From Microbacterium sp. LWO13-1.2 (GTDB lineage: Bacteria > Actinomycetota > Actinomycetes > Actinomycetales > Microbacteriaceae): a DNA stretch of 64,000 nt. Shown here piece by piece: positions 18,798-27,563 of the stretch; position 1 is the stretch's first letter; each line of letters begins with the position of its first letter. The position numbers were made by a program, and so were the translations under genes. The notes under the pieces are model-generated. The model made no database searches, was not told the origin of the DNA, and worked only from the letters and a program-made list of their open reading frames with translations. The stretch lies in contig NZ_CP151634.1 in assembly GCF_038397725.1 (NCBI RefSeq), positions 1,736,001 through 1,800,000 of the forward strand, in the 5' to 3' direction.

Positions 18798-20417
18798 TCA
18801 AATGTCGTCAACGGTTCCACTAGGTTCTGCAGTCTCTAGCTCTACTCGTTCGCGGACGTTATAGGCCCAGGACCGCCCCGCAATGTCCAGTCGCACGGGC
18901 CTGGGCTCCCGGGAGAGGTCAACACTAACGACATGCGACGCGCCCGGCTCGAGGTCGGGCAGGCGCAGTTCGCTAACCCAGGTTCCGTCGCAGGCGTCCA
19001 ACGCTGCCGTAGGTTGAAGAGGATTGCGTTGCCATTCTGGCCAAGCGCTCACTTTCACCTCGCTGATGGTGTAGCCCGGATTCGTGATGGTGATGTGCGC
19101 CTGATCGGCGACGTAGTTGACGTCGAGGCTCAGAAGTGATTCCAACCGGTTCAGCGGGCGCGCCTGTACAGCCTCGGCAAGCCCCGCCCGAGCCCCCTTC
19201 TGCACGACGACGATGCGGCCGGGAGATGCCGTAAGAGCGATCCCTGCTGTGTAGAGCAGAGCATCTCGGAACGTCGGCAGTGGGGATCCGTCGATGACCA
19301 TCCTGTGAGTTGGCCACCCCGGGTCGACGATTCCCACCGTGCGAGTCGGATTAGTGTTCATCCAGTTTCGGATGATTGTATTCACGTGTTCATCGCCGAA
19401 GGAGTATCCGACTACGAGAAGATGAGACGCTCGGCGCATCGAGTCTTCGAAAGCACGGATCAGCTCGAGAGTCGGCCCTTCCGTCTCCAATTTCTCGCGA
19501 TCTCCGATGACGATCAGAGGCTGCATCGGTTCATCGGCCGACGGATGAGGCTTGGGAACCACCCCGGTGCGATATCGATATCGCATCAGCGGGTGTCCTT
19601 CGAGCCGATGGCTGTTCGATGAACTCACACGGGCCCAGTCGATGGAGCCGTGCGGTTTGATTAGATTCAGACGCCGGTCGGTGGACTCAAACGTCAGCGG
19701 GGAACCTGGAATCCAGCGACCCAGCCCGGTGTCAACTTCGACGCCACGAGCTTGCGCCGCAATTTCCACCGTCAGGTCATAGTTGAGCGTCGTGATGTCC
19801 AGGCCGCCTGGCTGCTCGAGAGCCAAGTCGACGAGCGGGTCGAGGTACGACACATCTACGGGCTTGGCGAGGAGCACACAGATTCTCCGAAGAACCTGAT
19901 CTTCGAGAGCGCGAAACACTGATCCGTCCCCTGGAGCCGAGATTGATCGAGCTATGTCGGCTACCTTGCTCGCTAGACCGTCGAGCCGGAAATCGAAGTT
20001 GGAGTCGAGCGTGAAGTGCTTCCGCAAGTCTGAGTCGGTAATGGCGAGGGGATGGGCATCGACGTTCTCGAGAGAAGGACGCCACGACGTGATGAACGGC
20101 GCAGCCTCGTGGGTTCGACGATCTCGAAGGAGGCGAATGGCAGAGACGAGACGCTCGACATTCACGGCGGATAAAGGACTGCCACCCTGTTCTGTGGCGT
20201 GCGAGATCATCGCCGCATAGATGACTTCCAGTGCGCGGACCACAGGTTGCTGCCGTTGTCTCATGTAGTCGTTCATCGTCGAGAGTTCATCGTCGAACGA
20301 CTTCAAGAGGTTCAAGGCCAGTTCCTGCGTAAGCGGCAACCCGGCGTCTCGGGAGGCGCCAGCACCGAGGAGCACTGCGGTTCTTTCCTCCACGCGCACC
20401 ACCTCTGTTCTCGACAT
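18798..20417 (-). CDS. SIR2-like NADase candidate (defence-type sirtuin)
   Basis: A 539-residue protein. SIR2-type NAD-binding motifs are clear: LLGAGASRDAGLPLT at 16-30, TLNYDLT with Asn212 and Asp214, IKPHGSIDW with His256, and a late VGYSFGDEHVN near 335-345. This matches SIR2_2-type proteins that destroy NAD+ in anti-phage systems rather than classical deacetylases. Residues about 430-530 look like an added beta-sandwich (NYVADQAHITITNPGYTISEV). The start ATG at 20417 is chosen as it lies just before the fold. It follows a membrane-anchored gene on the same strand. Defence role is inferred. Confidence 0.78.
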   Translation of the reverse strand: MSRTEVVRVEERTAVLLGAGASRDAGLPLTQELALNLLKSFDDELSTMNDYMRQRQQPVVRALEVIYAAMISHATEQGGSPLSAVNVERLVSAIRLLRDRRTHEAAPFITSWRPSLENVDAHPLAITDSDLRKHFTLDSNFDFRLDGLASKVADIARSISAPGDGSVFRALEDQVLRRICVLLAKPVDVSYLDPLVDLALEQPGGLDITTLNYDLTVEIAAQARGVEVDTGLGRWIPGSPLTFESTDRRLNLIKPHGSIDWARVSSSNSHRLEGHPLMRYRYRTGVVPKPHPSADEPMQPLIVIGDREKLETEGPTLELIRAFEDSMRRASHLLVVGYSFGDEHVNTIIRNWMNTNPTRTVGIVDPGWPTHRMVIDGSPLPTFRDALLYTAGIALTASPGRIVVVQKGARAGLAEAVQARPLNRLESLLSLDVNYVADQAHITITNPGYTISEVKVSAWPEWQRNPLQPTAALDACDGTWVSELRLPDLEPGASHVVSVDLSREPRPVRLDIAGRSWAYNVRERVELETAEPSGTVDDI

Positions 20418-20510
20418 GGTCCCACACCGGCCAGCCGGAGTCACCGGTAGCACCGCCACCGGCTTCGGCTAACCCCGGGCCGGCATCCCAAACCTCAGAC
20501 TATGGCGGGC

Positions 20511-21242
20511 TCATTGAAGCTCTGCGATGATGTCGTCGACCGCCTTCATAGCGGGGGCACACTCGCTTAGTTCTACAGGTGCTGTGTCGCAGCGCTGGAC
20601 TTGATTGAAGACGTAGAACAGGCCACTGAGGCTGCGGTCGGCGTTGAGATCCCGGGTCGTGTCGATGGGGGTGCCTGTGAAGCCGACAGATGTAGAAGGC
20701 AGCAACTCAGTCATCAACTGTGCAATTCTTCGGGCGCGCTCGCTTCCGACGAGTTCAAGATTTTGCCACGCGCCGGCGTACTCGTAGCGGGCGCTTTGGT
20801 AGACATCCTGGATGGGAGAGCATGGTGCTTCCTCATCCAGCGGCGCATCTTCGTTTGGTTGGCACGACTCGAACCGGGACTGCGCGGCCACGGCATACGC
20901 GTTGGCGGCGTCGGAGTACGCCTGATACTTTTCGACACGGTCTTGACGCAACAGCTCCGCCGCCTCTTGGGCGTTTTGATAGGTCGCGACGGCGAAGCTT
21001 CCGCCGAACGCAACCAGGCCACCGATGAGCACTCCTAGAAGCGGGAACAGTGCGTCACGGAAGCCTCGTCGACGCTCAGCACGGTCGAGCTTCTGTTCAA
21101 GACGCTGATACCACGCGGGCGGCTCGGGCTGCATCTCTTCTTCGGATTCTCGAATGGTGAGAAGGGCAGCTGAATCGTCCGGGGCCAGCAGGGACTCTTC
21201 AGCGACTGCTTTCTGCTCTGAGCGCTGCTCATCGTCTCTCAT
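20511..21242 (-). CDS. Membrane-anchored coiled-coil protein upstream of SIR2 gene
   Basis: About 243 residues. An acidic N terminus (to about 50) leads into a charged helix (WYQRLEQKLDRAERRRG), one clear membrane segment (LFPLLGVLIGGLVAFGGSFAVATY, about 63-86), then a helical domain that begins as coiled coil and contains two or three Cys. Topology is probably N-in with a C-terminal domain outside, or a hairpin sensor. The start ATG at 21242 is preferred to TTG nine codons upstream; neither has a strong ribosome site. It lies 93 bases before the SIR2 gene and may be its partner. I do not recognise the family. Confidence 0.65.
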   Translation of the reverse strand: MRDDEQRSEQKAVAEESLLAPDDSAALLTIRESEEEMQPEPPAWYQRLEQKLDRAERRRGFRDALFPLLGVLIGGLVAFGGSFAVATYQNAQEAAELLRQDRVEKYQAYSDAANAYAVAAQSRFESCQPNEDAPLDEEAPCSPIQDVYQSARYEYAGAWQNLELVGSERARRIAQLMTELLPSTSVGFTGTPIDTTRDLNADRSLSGLFYVFNQVQRCDTAPVELSECAPAMKAVDDIIAELQ

Positions 21243-21386
21243 GATCACGTCATATTCGTATGTTGGCAAGTAAGGCCGCTGAAGCGTTCCCGCGTGCGGC
21301 GAAGACTTCGATTCCCGGGCTAAAGAGGCCGCAAGTTTGTACGTGGGACGCGGCGGCGGCGGAGTCGCGGTCTGGCGCCGGTCGTG

Positions 21387-21587
21387 CTACTGCCCCACGC
21401 CGACCATGATCCCGTTGTTCATCGTGGCGGCCAAATCGCAGAGCGCTTCAGCTTGTGCGAGGGCGACAAAGTCGCGTTGTGTGCCCGAGAGTGGACCCGT
21501 CTCGGGCAACTTCTTGCGAAGTGCGGCGAGTTCATCACGCAGAGCGATGAACCTCTTTACGTCCTGTGACTGTGTCATGGCAATCAT
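21387..21587 (-). CDS. Small hypothetical protein
   Basis: A 66-residue frame with protein-like composition (TQSQDVKRFIALRDELAALRKK is an amphipathic helix). ATG at 21587 or 21578 could start it; neither has a good ribosome site. It sits between the SIR2 pair and the relaxase and may be a small accessory of either. Function unknown. Confidence 0.4.
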   Translation of the reverse strand: MIAMTQSQDVKRFIALRDELAALRKKLPETGPLSGTQRDFVALAQAEALCDLAATMNNGIMVGVGQ

Positions 21588-21617
21588 GATCGCATGGCAG
21601 CCATGGGGAGCGTCAGC

Positions 21618-21693
21618 GCAACTCCCTTATGCAACTCCCTAATGCAATTCACGAATGCACGCAGGCACTTTCTGTGGAACTCGTTTCGAGTTC
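21618..21693. repeat. 13-bp tandem repeats plus hairpin, candidate oriT
   Basis: Three tandem 13-bp units start at 21618 (GCAACTCCCTTAT), 21631 (GCAACTCCCTAAT) and 21644 (GCAATTCACGAAT). They are followed by a perfect inverted repeat GAACTCG-TTT-CGAGTTC at 21677-21693, ending 25 bases before the relaxase start. Iterated sites beside a small hairpin directly upstream of the relaxase is the layout of many MobF origins of transfer. The nic site is not identified. Confidence 0.55.
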
Positions 21694-21718
21694 AGCAAGA
21701 TGAGCGTAGTCTTGATGC

Positions 21719-24700
21719 GTGCGAGGAGGTCTCGAGCGCTGGAAACGAGGTGTCGGATCGCAGGGCGTTCGACAGGCGCTCGGGTACGCGCTCAAGGGCT
21801 CGTGTGACTCCCACCTCCGGGAGACAACGGGAGCCGATGCGCTCGCCGGCTACAGCGCCGCCGCATCGGCAGGCGTCACCCGATTCACGGTCCAAGCCGG
21901 AATCATCACGACCGACGCGCTTGACGAAACTCGGCTGCGCCGCTGGGTCGACGGGCGCGATCCGAATACGGGCGAGCGCCGCGGCCGCGACCTGAGCTCC
22001 CCGGACGCGGATCTGATCCTCGACGGGACCATCAACGCTCCGAAGTCGTACAGCATCGCCGCACTGATCAACGAAGACCTCGCGCGAGAGCTCGAACTCC
22101 TACAGGACCGCCTCCGGGATCGGATCATCACAATCTGGCAGCGAGAACTGAATGCGCGGCGCGGCGCCGGTGGGCGCATCCGTGAGTCCCTCCACCGCAT
22201 CGAGGTCGTCGAACTACAGCATCGACGTTCACGGGCGTTGGACCCGCACATCCACCGGCACCTGTGGCTGAACGTCAAGGTACAGGGCGACGACGGCCAA
22301 TGGTCTAACGTCGACTCTCGCGTGGCGATGAGGTTGCATACCGTCATCAACGCCGAAGGCGAACTCGCTGCACGCACCGATCCGGAATGGATGGCCGCAC
22401 TCGCCCGCCACGGGTACTCGCTCAACTCCGAGGGCGAGATCGCAGCACTCGCCCATGCGGTGCGCCCGCTGTCGCGCCGGTCGACGCAGATCGAATCGAA
22501 CCGGTCCATGCTGCTCGTGGCCTGGCGGCGGGAGTATCCGGGACAGGAGCCGAGTCCTGACCAGGTGCACCGGATCGACCGGCTCGCGTGGGCGAGAGCC
22601 CGACCGAACAAGCCCGGCGACCTGGACGAGACGGCATGGGAGAAACTCATCGCCGGTGAGCTTGGCGCGATAGATTCTGACCTGTTGCGCGCCCGTCGCA
22701 AGGTACCATTTCGCGCGGTCTCTGTCGAAGGTCTGGATCTTGACTTGCTAGCAGCGCAAGCGATCGTCGAGGCGGATGCGCGGTCAGCGTGTTGCGGAGG
22801 AAGGTTCAGCCTGTTCGACGTCAGAGCTGGCGCGACGCGTGCGCTCGCGGGTTGCGGCGTCGTCGCCCCGCGCGATCACCTGCAACGAGTGATCGACGAT
22901 GTCATCGACCGCGCCCTCAGATTGGCCACCGACTTATTGAAAGATGAGGCAGAGCGCCCAGCGCACGTGAAGGCATACATGGCGTCCACGACCGCTCGGC
23001 TGAAAGTCGAGCTGGGCGCACGGTTCGACGCGCTGAGCCGTGCGGGCGAGGCCATCGGCAGTGACGTGATCGTTCGGATCGCCGCTCAGGTCCTCGACGA
23101 GTACGTCGTGCTCGATGAGCGACAGGTGCAGGCCGCGGCGGCGATTGCGGGGACCGATCGACTGGTATCGGTGACGGGGCCGGCTGGCGCGGGGAAGACA
23201 ACGATGCTGCGGGTCGCGAAAGTAGCAATCGCGCGGCAGGGGTATCGGATGCTGGTGGTCGCGCCGACCAAGAAAGCGGCATCCGTCGCCGAGCGTGAGA
23301 TCGGTACTTCCGCGTCGAGCCTGCACGCGCTCCTCGCCGATCACGGGTTCCGCTGGGGGCGAGACCAGGCGGGAGCCGAAGCGTGGAGTCGCCTCGCTGT
23401 AGGCGACGTCGATCCCGCGACGGGGATCGAGTTCGCCGGACCTCGACGGTTCCTGCTGGCTGGAGGTGATCGGGTGGTGGTGGACGAGGCGGGCATGGTC
23501 GACCTGCAGACTGCGACGGCGCTGGCGACCGTCGCGGACGAGACGGGAGCCGGCGTCGCGATGGTCGGAGATCATCTCCAAGCACGTCCGGTTGGGCATT
23601 CCGGGGCAATGGCTTCGATGACGCGTCGGGCGACCGCGGTCGTGGAGCTGACGGCGGTGCATCGATTCACGGATCCGGACTACGCGGCGCTGACGCTGCG
23701 GATGCGGGAGCCGGCATCCAAGGACGTGGCTCTCGCCGTCGCCGCCGAACTCGACGGGCGTGGTTTGATTCGTCGCGTCTCCGATCACGACCAGGCGCGA
23801 GAGGAAATGATCGATGCCTACTTCCGATGGGCTGCCAACAACGGTCGCGTGGCGTTGGTCACCAGCAGCAACGAGGAAGCCGATGCGATCAACGAGAGGA
23901 TCCAGCAGCGTCGCCTCGACCGCGGACAGTTGGGTGACACGCGCATCGTCGTCGGGCAGCGGGAGCAGCGACTTCTGGAGGGCGACATTGTCCAGACTCG
24001 TCGCAACGATCGACGGACGGGCGTCGAGAATCGAGCAGTCTGGGTCATCCGCAACATCGGGCCACGGGGAGTGGAGCTCGTGAGCCTCGGCGACAGCGGC
24101 GATACCTGCACGGTCGCGCATGAGTACACCGCCGAGCATGTGCACCTCGCATACGCGTCGACGGTGCGCGGCATTCAAGGGGAGACGACGGATGCCGCGA
24201 TCGTCGGGCCTGGCGTCGACGCAGCGGGCCTCTACGTCGGGATGACTCGCGGTCGGGCACACAACGTGGCGATCACTGTTGCGCGCACGGATGCGGAAGC
24301 GCTGGATCAGACTGCCGACAGCATGATGCGCGGTATTCCAGAGGTGAGTATCGAGGACTCGATTCGGGCGGCGCGGATCGAACTCGGGCGGGCGGCGCGA
24401 GTGGGTGATCCCGTGAGGGGTCCGGTGCCCGGATTGGGTGACCGGCTCGTGCGTCAGGATATTTCGATCCGTGCCGCAATGGCGAAGCTTCTCGAGACGG
24501 ATGCCCGTATCGCGGCGAAGGATTCGTCGGCGCATGGCCGCAAGAGTGGTGCAGAAGTCGATTCGTTGACGAACGCGCGTGCGGAGCTCGTTGCGCAGTA
24601 CGAAGCGCGAGCCGACGAGTACTCGGAGCTTACTCGCCAGTACGGCGGCCGCCTACACGTCGATGGCGGTCGCTCTGGCCAGAGCCTGATGGGTCAGTCG

Positions 24701-24769
24701 GCGCACGATCACTCTGGGGTTTCCGACACTCGAGTTCCGTTGGCCGACGGTTTGTCCCTGGAACGATGA
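21719..24769 (+). CDS. MobF relaxase/helicase (TrwC-TraA type)
   Basis: A 1,016-residue conjugative relaxase. The N-terminal domain has the metal-binding His cluster in DPHIHRHLW (about 177-185). The C-terminal half is a RecD/TraI-like helicase with Walker A GPAGAGKTT (about 488-496), Walker B VVVDEAGM and later helicase motifs YASTVRGIQGET and YVGMTRGR. The protein nicks oriT and unwinds the transferred strand. Homologues start with MxGG-like sequence, so GTG at 21719 (VRGGLERW) is kept. The usual N-terminal Tyr-Tyr pair is not evident; Tyr23 and Tyr45 are the nearest candidates. Confidence 0.85.
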   Translation: MRGGLERWKRGVGSQGVRQALGYALKGSCDSHLRETTGADALAGYSAAASAGVTRFTVQAGIITTDALDETRLRRWVDGRDPNTGERRGRDLSSPDADLILDGTINAPKSYSIAALINEDLARELELLQDRLRDRIITIWQRELNARRGAGGRIRESLHRIEVVELQHRRSRALDPHIHRHLWLNVKVQGDDGQWSNVDSRVAMRLHTVINAEGELAARTDPEWMAALARHGYSLNSEGEIAALAHAVRPLSRRSTQIESNRSMLLVAWRREYPGQEPSPDQVHRIDRLAWARARPNKPGDLDETAWEKLIAGELGAIDSDLLRARRKVPFRAVSVEGLDLDLLAAQAIVEADARSACCGGRFSLFDVRAGATRALAGCGVVAPRDHLQRVIDDVIDRALRLATDLLKDEAERPAHVKAYMASTTARLKVELGARFDALSRAGEAIGSDVIVRIAAQVLDEYVVLDERQVQAAAAIAGTDRLVSVTGPAGAGKTTMLRVAKVAIARQGYRMLVVAPTKKAASVAEREIGTSASSLHALLADHGFRWGRDQAGAEAWSRLAVGDVDPATGIEFAGPRRFLLAGGDRVVVDEAGMVDLQTATALATVADETGAGVAMVGDHLQARPVGHSGAMASMTRRATAVVELTAVHRFTDPDYAALTLRMREPASKDVALAVAAELDGRGLIRRVSDHDQAREEMIDAYFRWAANNGRVALVTSSNEEADAINERIQQRRLDRGQLGDTRIVVGQREQRLLEGDIVQTRRNDRRTGVENRAVWVIRNIGPRGVELVSLGDSGDTCTVAHEYTAEHVHLAYASTVRGIQGETTDAAIVGPGVDAAGLYVGMTRGRAHNVAITVARTDAEALDQTADSMMRGIPEVSIEDSIRAARIELGRAARVGDPVRGPVPGLGDRLVRQDISIRAAMAKLLETDARIAAKDSSAHGRKSGAEVDSLTNARAELVAQYEARADEYSELTRQYGGRLHVDGGRSGQSLMGQSAHDHSGVSDTRVPLADGLSLER

Positions 24770-25046
24770 CGCGAACACTTGCTGGGACGCGGTATTCACG
24801 CGGGATTCCGTTCCGGCGCGGCTGGCGGTGTTGCGGACGTGCATGGGGAGAAACCCGATTCCGAGCAGTGGACTGCAACCTTTAGGTCCCTAGGAATCTC
24901 GGGACGTCATTGAGCCTCCCGCGGGGGAGATCAAGGGCGGCACGGGTGAAGCGCCCCCACCGCAGGCGGAAGTTGGCGGAGATTGGGATCGACTCGTTGC
25001 CGATCCTGTCTCATCTGAAGTGTCAAGACTGGCCACTCTGACGGGC
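24770..25046. other. Gap between relaxase and cargo, possible element remnant
   Basis: No intact gene. A plus-strand frame near 24943-25041 reads RVKRPHRRRKLAEIGIDS and then a tail ending CQDWPL; the DNA there (CTGTCTCATCTGAAGTGTC) resembles ends of insertion sequences. It may mark the left edge of the carbohydrate cargo. This is weak evidence. Confidence 0.25.
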
Positions 25047-26531
25047 TTACTCGTGAGATAGCAGGAGATCGGCGATCAGGCGGGCCATGTTTCCTGACAG
25101 CTGCGAGTGGTGATCAGTTACGTACACGACGCCGGAATGTGTGGAGGCTCGGAAGTCGAGGATGGCTTCGGCGAGCCACTGCACGGGAAGGCAGAGAACG
25201 CCATCTCGCCAGACCGCTTCCGCGAGCATCGCTGTGATGCGCCCATCGACCACGCAGCCGATGGCTCCACGGGCGAACTGTAGCGTGCGTCCGTCCTTAA
25301 GCGTGAGCTCCGCGACTCGCCCATCGTCGTCGTCAGCGAGTGTCGCGTCGAAGACCTCCGCGAGCAGATCGATCGGCGCGAACACGTAGCTGCCGCGGGA
25401 CAGCGTCGATCCGCCCCGGCCGTGGTATTGGACCGAGTCCCAGACGAAGGCCGGGGTCGACATCGGCACTCTCCGACCCGACACCCACGCCTTGGCGCGC
25501 CCCGCCGCGACGGCGAGAGCAAATGGATCCCCGGTGCGCGGCAGCAACGACTCGTCGCGGACGATCGACCCGTCCGCGTCGCGGCGAACCCCGGAGAACA
25601 AGTGGTCCCAGACCAGCTCGGCGTCGTCGAAGGTCTGGCCGTGGTCGCGGTTGTGCACGTCACGGAACACCACGTCGGCATGCGCACCGCGATAGAAGGC
25701 GAAGTTGTCCGTACCCCTCACCGCGATCACGGGCGGATCGGTCACGCCGTTCAGGCGCAGCCAATAGTTGCGATTGGCGACGACCACCGAGGGGATGTCG
25801 TCCGAGTAGTACGTGCCCGCCAGATCGAGATCCAGGCGCGACTCCCACACGGCCAGGGGGCCCGCTTCATTGATGATCTCGCCGTCGGCGTCGAACAGCA
25901 TCGCGGGGTCGGTGGGACCCCCCGACCCCGCGACACCCGCCAGGACACCACCCAAATGTCGCGCGAACTGCGAGGCCATGATGTTTCCCGCCGACATGCC
26001 ATGCACGAAGATCCGCTCGCGATCGATGTCGTACTCTTGAGCCATCCGCTCGATGAGCGCGCGCACGAACTGCAGGTCATGATTGGCCTCGACGGATGCC
26101 GCGGGTGCGGGCAAGTAGAGGCCTTCCGGGTTGGGCCTGGTCATTCTGGCGACATGCTCCGCCGCGACATCGATCGCCCACATCCGTCGCTCGTGCGCGT
26201 CGGGAAAGACCACAACGAAGCCCTCGCGCTCGGCGACCGCCGTCCACGACGAGTAGACGGCCTGCCCCCAGCCGGTCATGAGGCCGCCGTGCAGCGAGAT
26301 CACGAGCGGCAGGGCAACACCCGGCCGACAGCCGCTCGGCACGAAGGTGTACCAGGTGTCCTCGACGCCGTCGACGAGAACCTCCCGATGCTCGGTCAGC
26401 CCTGCGGGATACGGCTGCGAGTTGTTGCCGTTCTCGTTGACGACGATGTCCGAGTGCTTGAGCGACTCCGGGAGGTAGTCGCGATTGGCGTCGTCCGGCG
26501 TCCCGGGCAGAAGACGGATGGCGGAGTTCAT
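25047..26531 (-). CDS. Esterase (PHB-depolymerase/feruloyl-esterase-like) with C-terminal copper-amine-oxidase-N-like domain
   Basis: A 494-residue protein without a signal peptide. Residues about 50-330 form an alpha/beta hydrolase with oxyanion segment ISLHGG, nucleophile motif HGMSAGN and late His in NRDHGQTF. Residues about 385-480 have two repeats (VFAPIDLLAEVFDA and LCLPVQWLAEAILD) typical of copper-amine-oxidase N-terminal-like domains, which usually bind cell-wall material, so a cytoplasmic copy is odd. ATG at 26531 is chosen; it follows the upstream esterase gene by ten bases. It probably removes acyl groups from carbohydrate substrates. Confidence 0.78.
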   Translation of the reverse strand: MNSAIRLLPGTPDDANRDYLPESLKHSDIVVNENGNNSQPYPAGLTEHREVLVDGVEDTWYTFVPSGCRPGVALPLVISLHGGLMTGWGQAVYSSWTAVAEREGFVVVFPDAHERRMWAIDVAAEHVARMTRPNPEGLYLPAPAASVEANHDLQFVRALIERMAQEYDIDRERIFVHGMSAGNIMASQFARHLGGVLAGVAGSGGPTDPAMLFDADGEIINEAGPLAVWESRLDLDLAGTYYSDDIPSVVVANRNYWLRLNGVTDPPVIAVRGTDNFAFYRGAHADVVFRDVHNRDHGQTFDDAELVWDHLFSGVRRDADGSIVRDESLLPRTGDPFALAVAAGRAKAWVSGRRVPMSTPAFVWDSVQYHGRGGSTLSRGSYVFAPIDLLAEVFDATLADDDDGRVAELTLKDGRTLQFARGAIGCVVDGRITAMLAEAVWRDGVLCLPVQWLAEAILDFRASTHSGVVYVTDHHSQLSGNMARLIADLLLSHE

Positions 26532-26541
26532 GCCGACTCGC

Positions 26542-27375
26542 TCAGACCGCGTCGTGGTCGATGTCGCGCAGCCCGAAGAACTCGAACGCGTCGCGCACCG
26601 CCACATCCCAGAAGTCCCATTCGTGCGCGTAGCCGTCGCGGACGAGGAACTCGGCGTCGAGGCCTATCTGCTCGGCGTGAGCGCGGAACGGACGCAGGTC
26701 ATCCATGACGTAGTCGTCGTCGGCCCCGCACGCGAAGAGCAGGCGCGGCAGCTCCCCGGATGCGGCGCGCTCGTCGATGACGCGCCAGGTGTTGTCCGGC
26801 GAAGCGAGGAACGCGTCCAACCCGCCGGCGTTTTCGATCGACCGCGAGAAGCGCTCGGCGACAGGGCCGTCCGACGCCAGGTACTCCGGCGTGAGCGTGG
26901 CAAAATCGCGCGGCGAAGCGGACAGCGCTGCCGCCGCAGCGAAGCGCTCCGGATTGTTGACCGCGTACGTGATGGTTCCCCGGCCGCCCATGGACAGTCC
27001 GGCGATGAAGTTGTCTTTACGTCGACTCGAGACCGGGAACCAGTTGTGCACCAATGGCATCAACTCGTCGAGCAGGTAGTCGTACATGTTATAGCCGAGC
27101 ATCGCGCGGCTCCAGTTGGCGTAGCTGGTGTTCATCGCGCTCGGCATGACCACCGCGACCCGCTTTTCGGTGGCGTACCGCTCGACGTTCGTCTTGCGCA
27201 CCCAATCGGTGTGGTCACCGTAGGTGCCGTGCAGCAGCCAGACGACGGGCAGATCGGTGGTCGCACCATAGAACTCCGCCGGCTCTCCCTCCCTCGGCAT
27301 GTCGGGCAGGATCACGCTGAACTCCTGATTCACGCGCAGGTGCTTGCTCGCCATGTTCATCGTCAGCAGTGCCAT
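26542..27375 (-). CDS. Esterase D / tributyrin-esterase-like acyl hydrolase
   Basis: A 277-residue alpha/beta hydrolase of the esterase D (S-formylglutathione hydrolase-like) group, similar to CE1 carbohydrate esterases. It has LLHGTYGDHTDW after the first strands, nucleophile Ser in GLSMGG (about 145), and late DGYAHEWDFW with the catalytic His. No signal peptide. GAGGAGG lies seven bases before ATG at 27375. It is first in a two-gene operon with the next esterase; the pair likely deacetylates imported oligosaccharides for the neighbouring GH13 phosphorylase. Confidence 0.82.
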   Translation of the reverse strand: MALLTMNMASKHLRVNQEFSVILPDMPREGEPAEFYGATTDLPVVWLLHGTYGDHTDWVRKTNVERYATEKRVAVVMPSAMNTSYANWSRAMLGYNMYDYLLDELMPLVHNWFPVSSRRKDNFIAGLSMGGRGTITYAVNNPERFAAAAALSASPRDFATLTPEYLASDGPVAERFSRSIENAGGLDAFLASPDNTWRVIDERAASGELPRLLFACGADDDYVMDDLRPFRAHAEQIGLDAEFLVRDGYAHEWDFWDVAVRDAFEFFGLRDIDHDAV

Positions 27376-27563
27376 CTGTCCTCCTCGAGCTGGTGCGGCC
27401 GGCTCGGGTGCGATGCCGTCGTGGCCGTAAGAACACTATGCCCAGTGACTCTCGGCCGTGTCAGCCGCCGGGTGGCGGATTCTACGACCGCGATTGCGGT
27501 CGAGGGGCGGCTCAGCGGCACCCGCAGTGCGCATCAGGATGGCTTGGGGGAGCGCTGAACACC

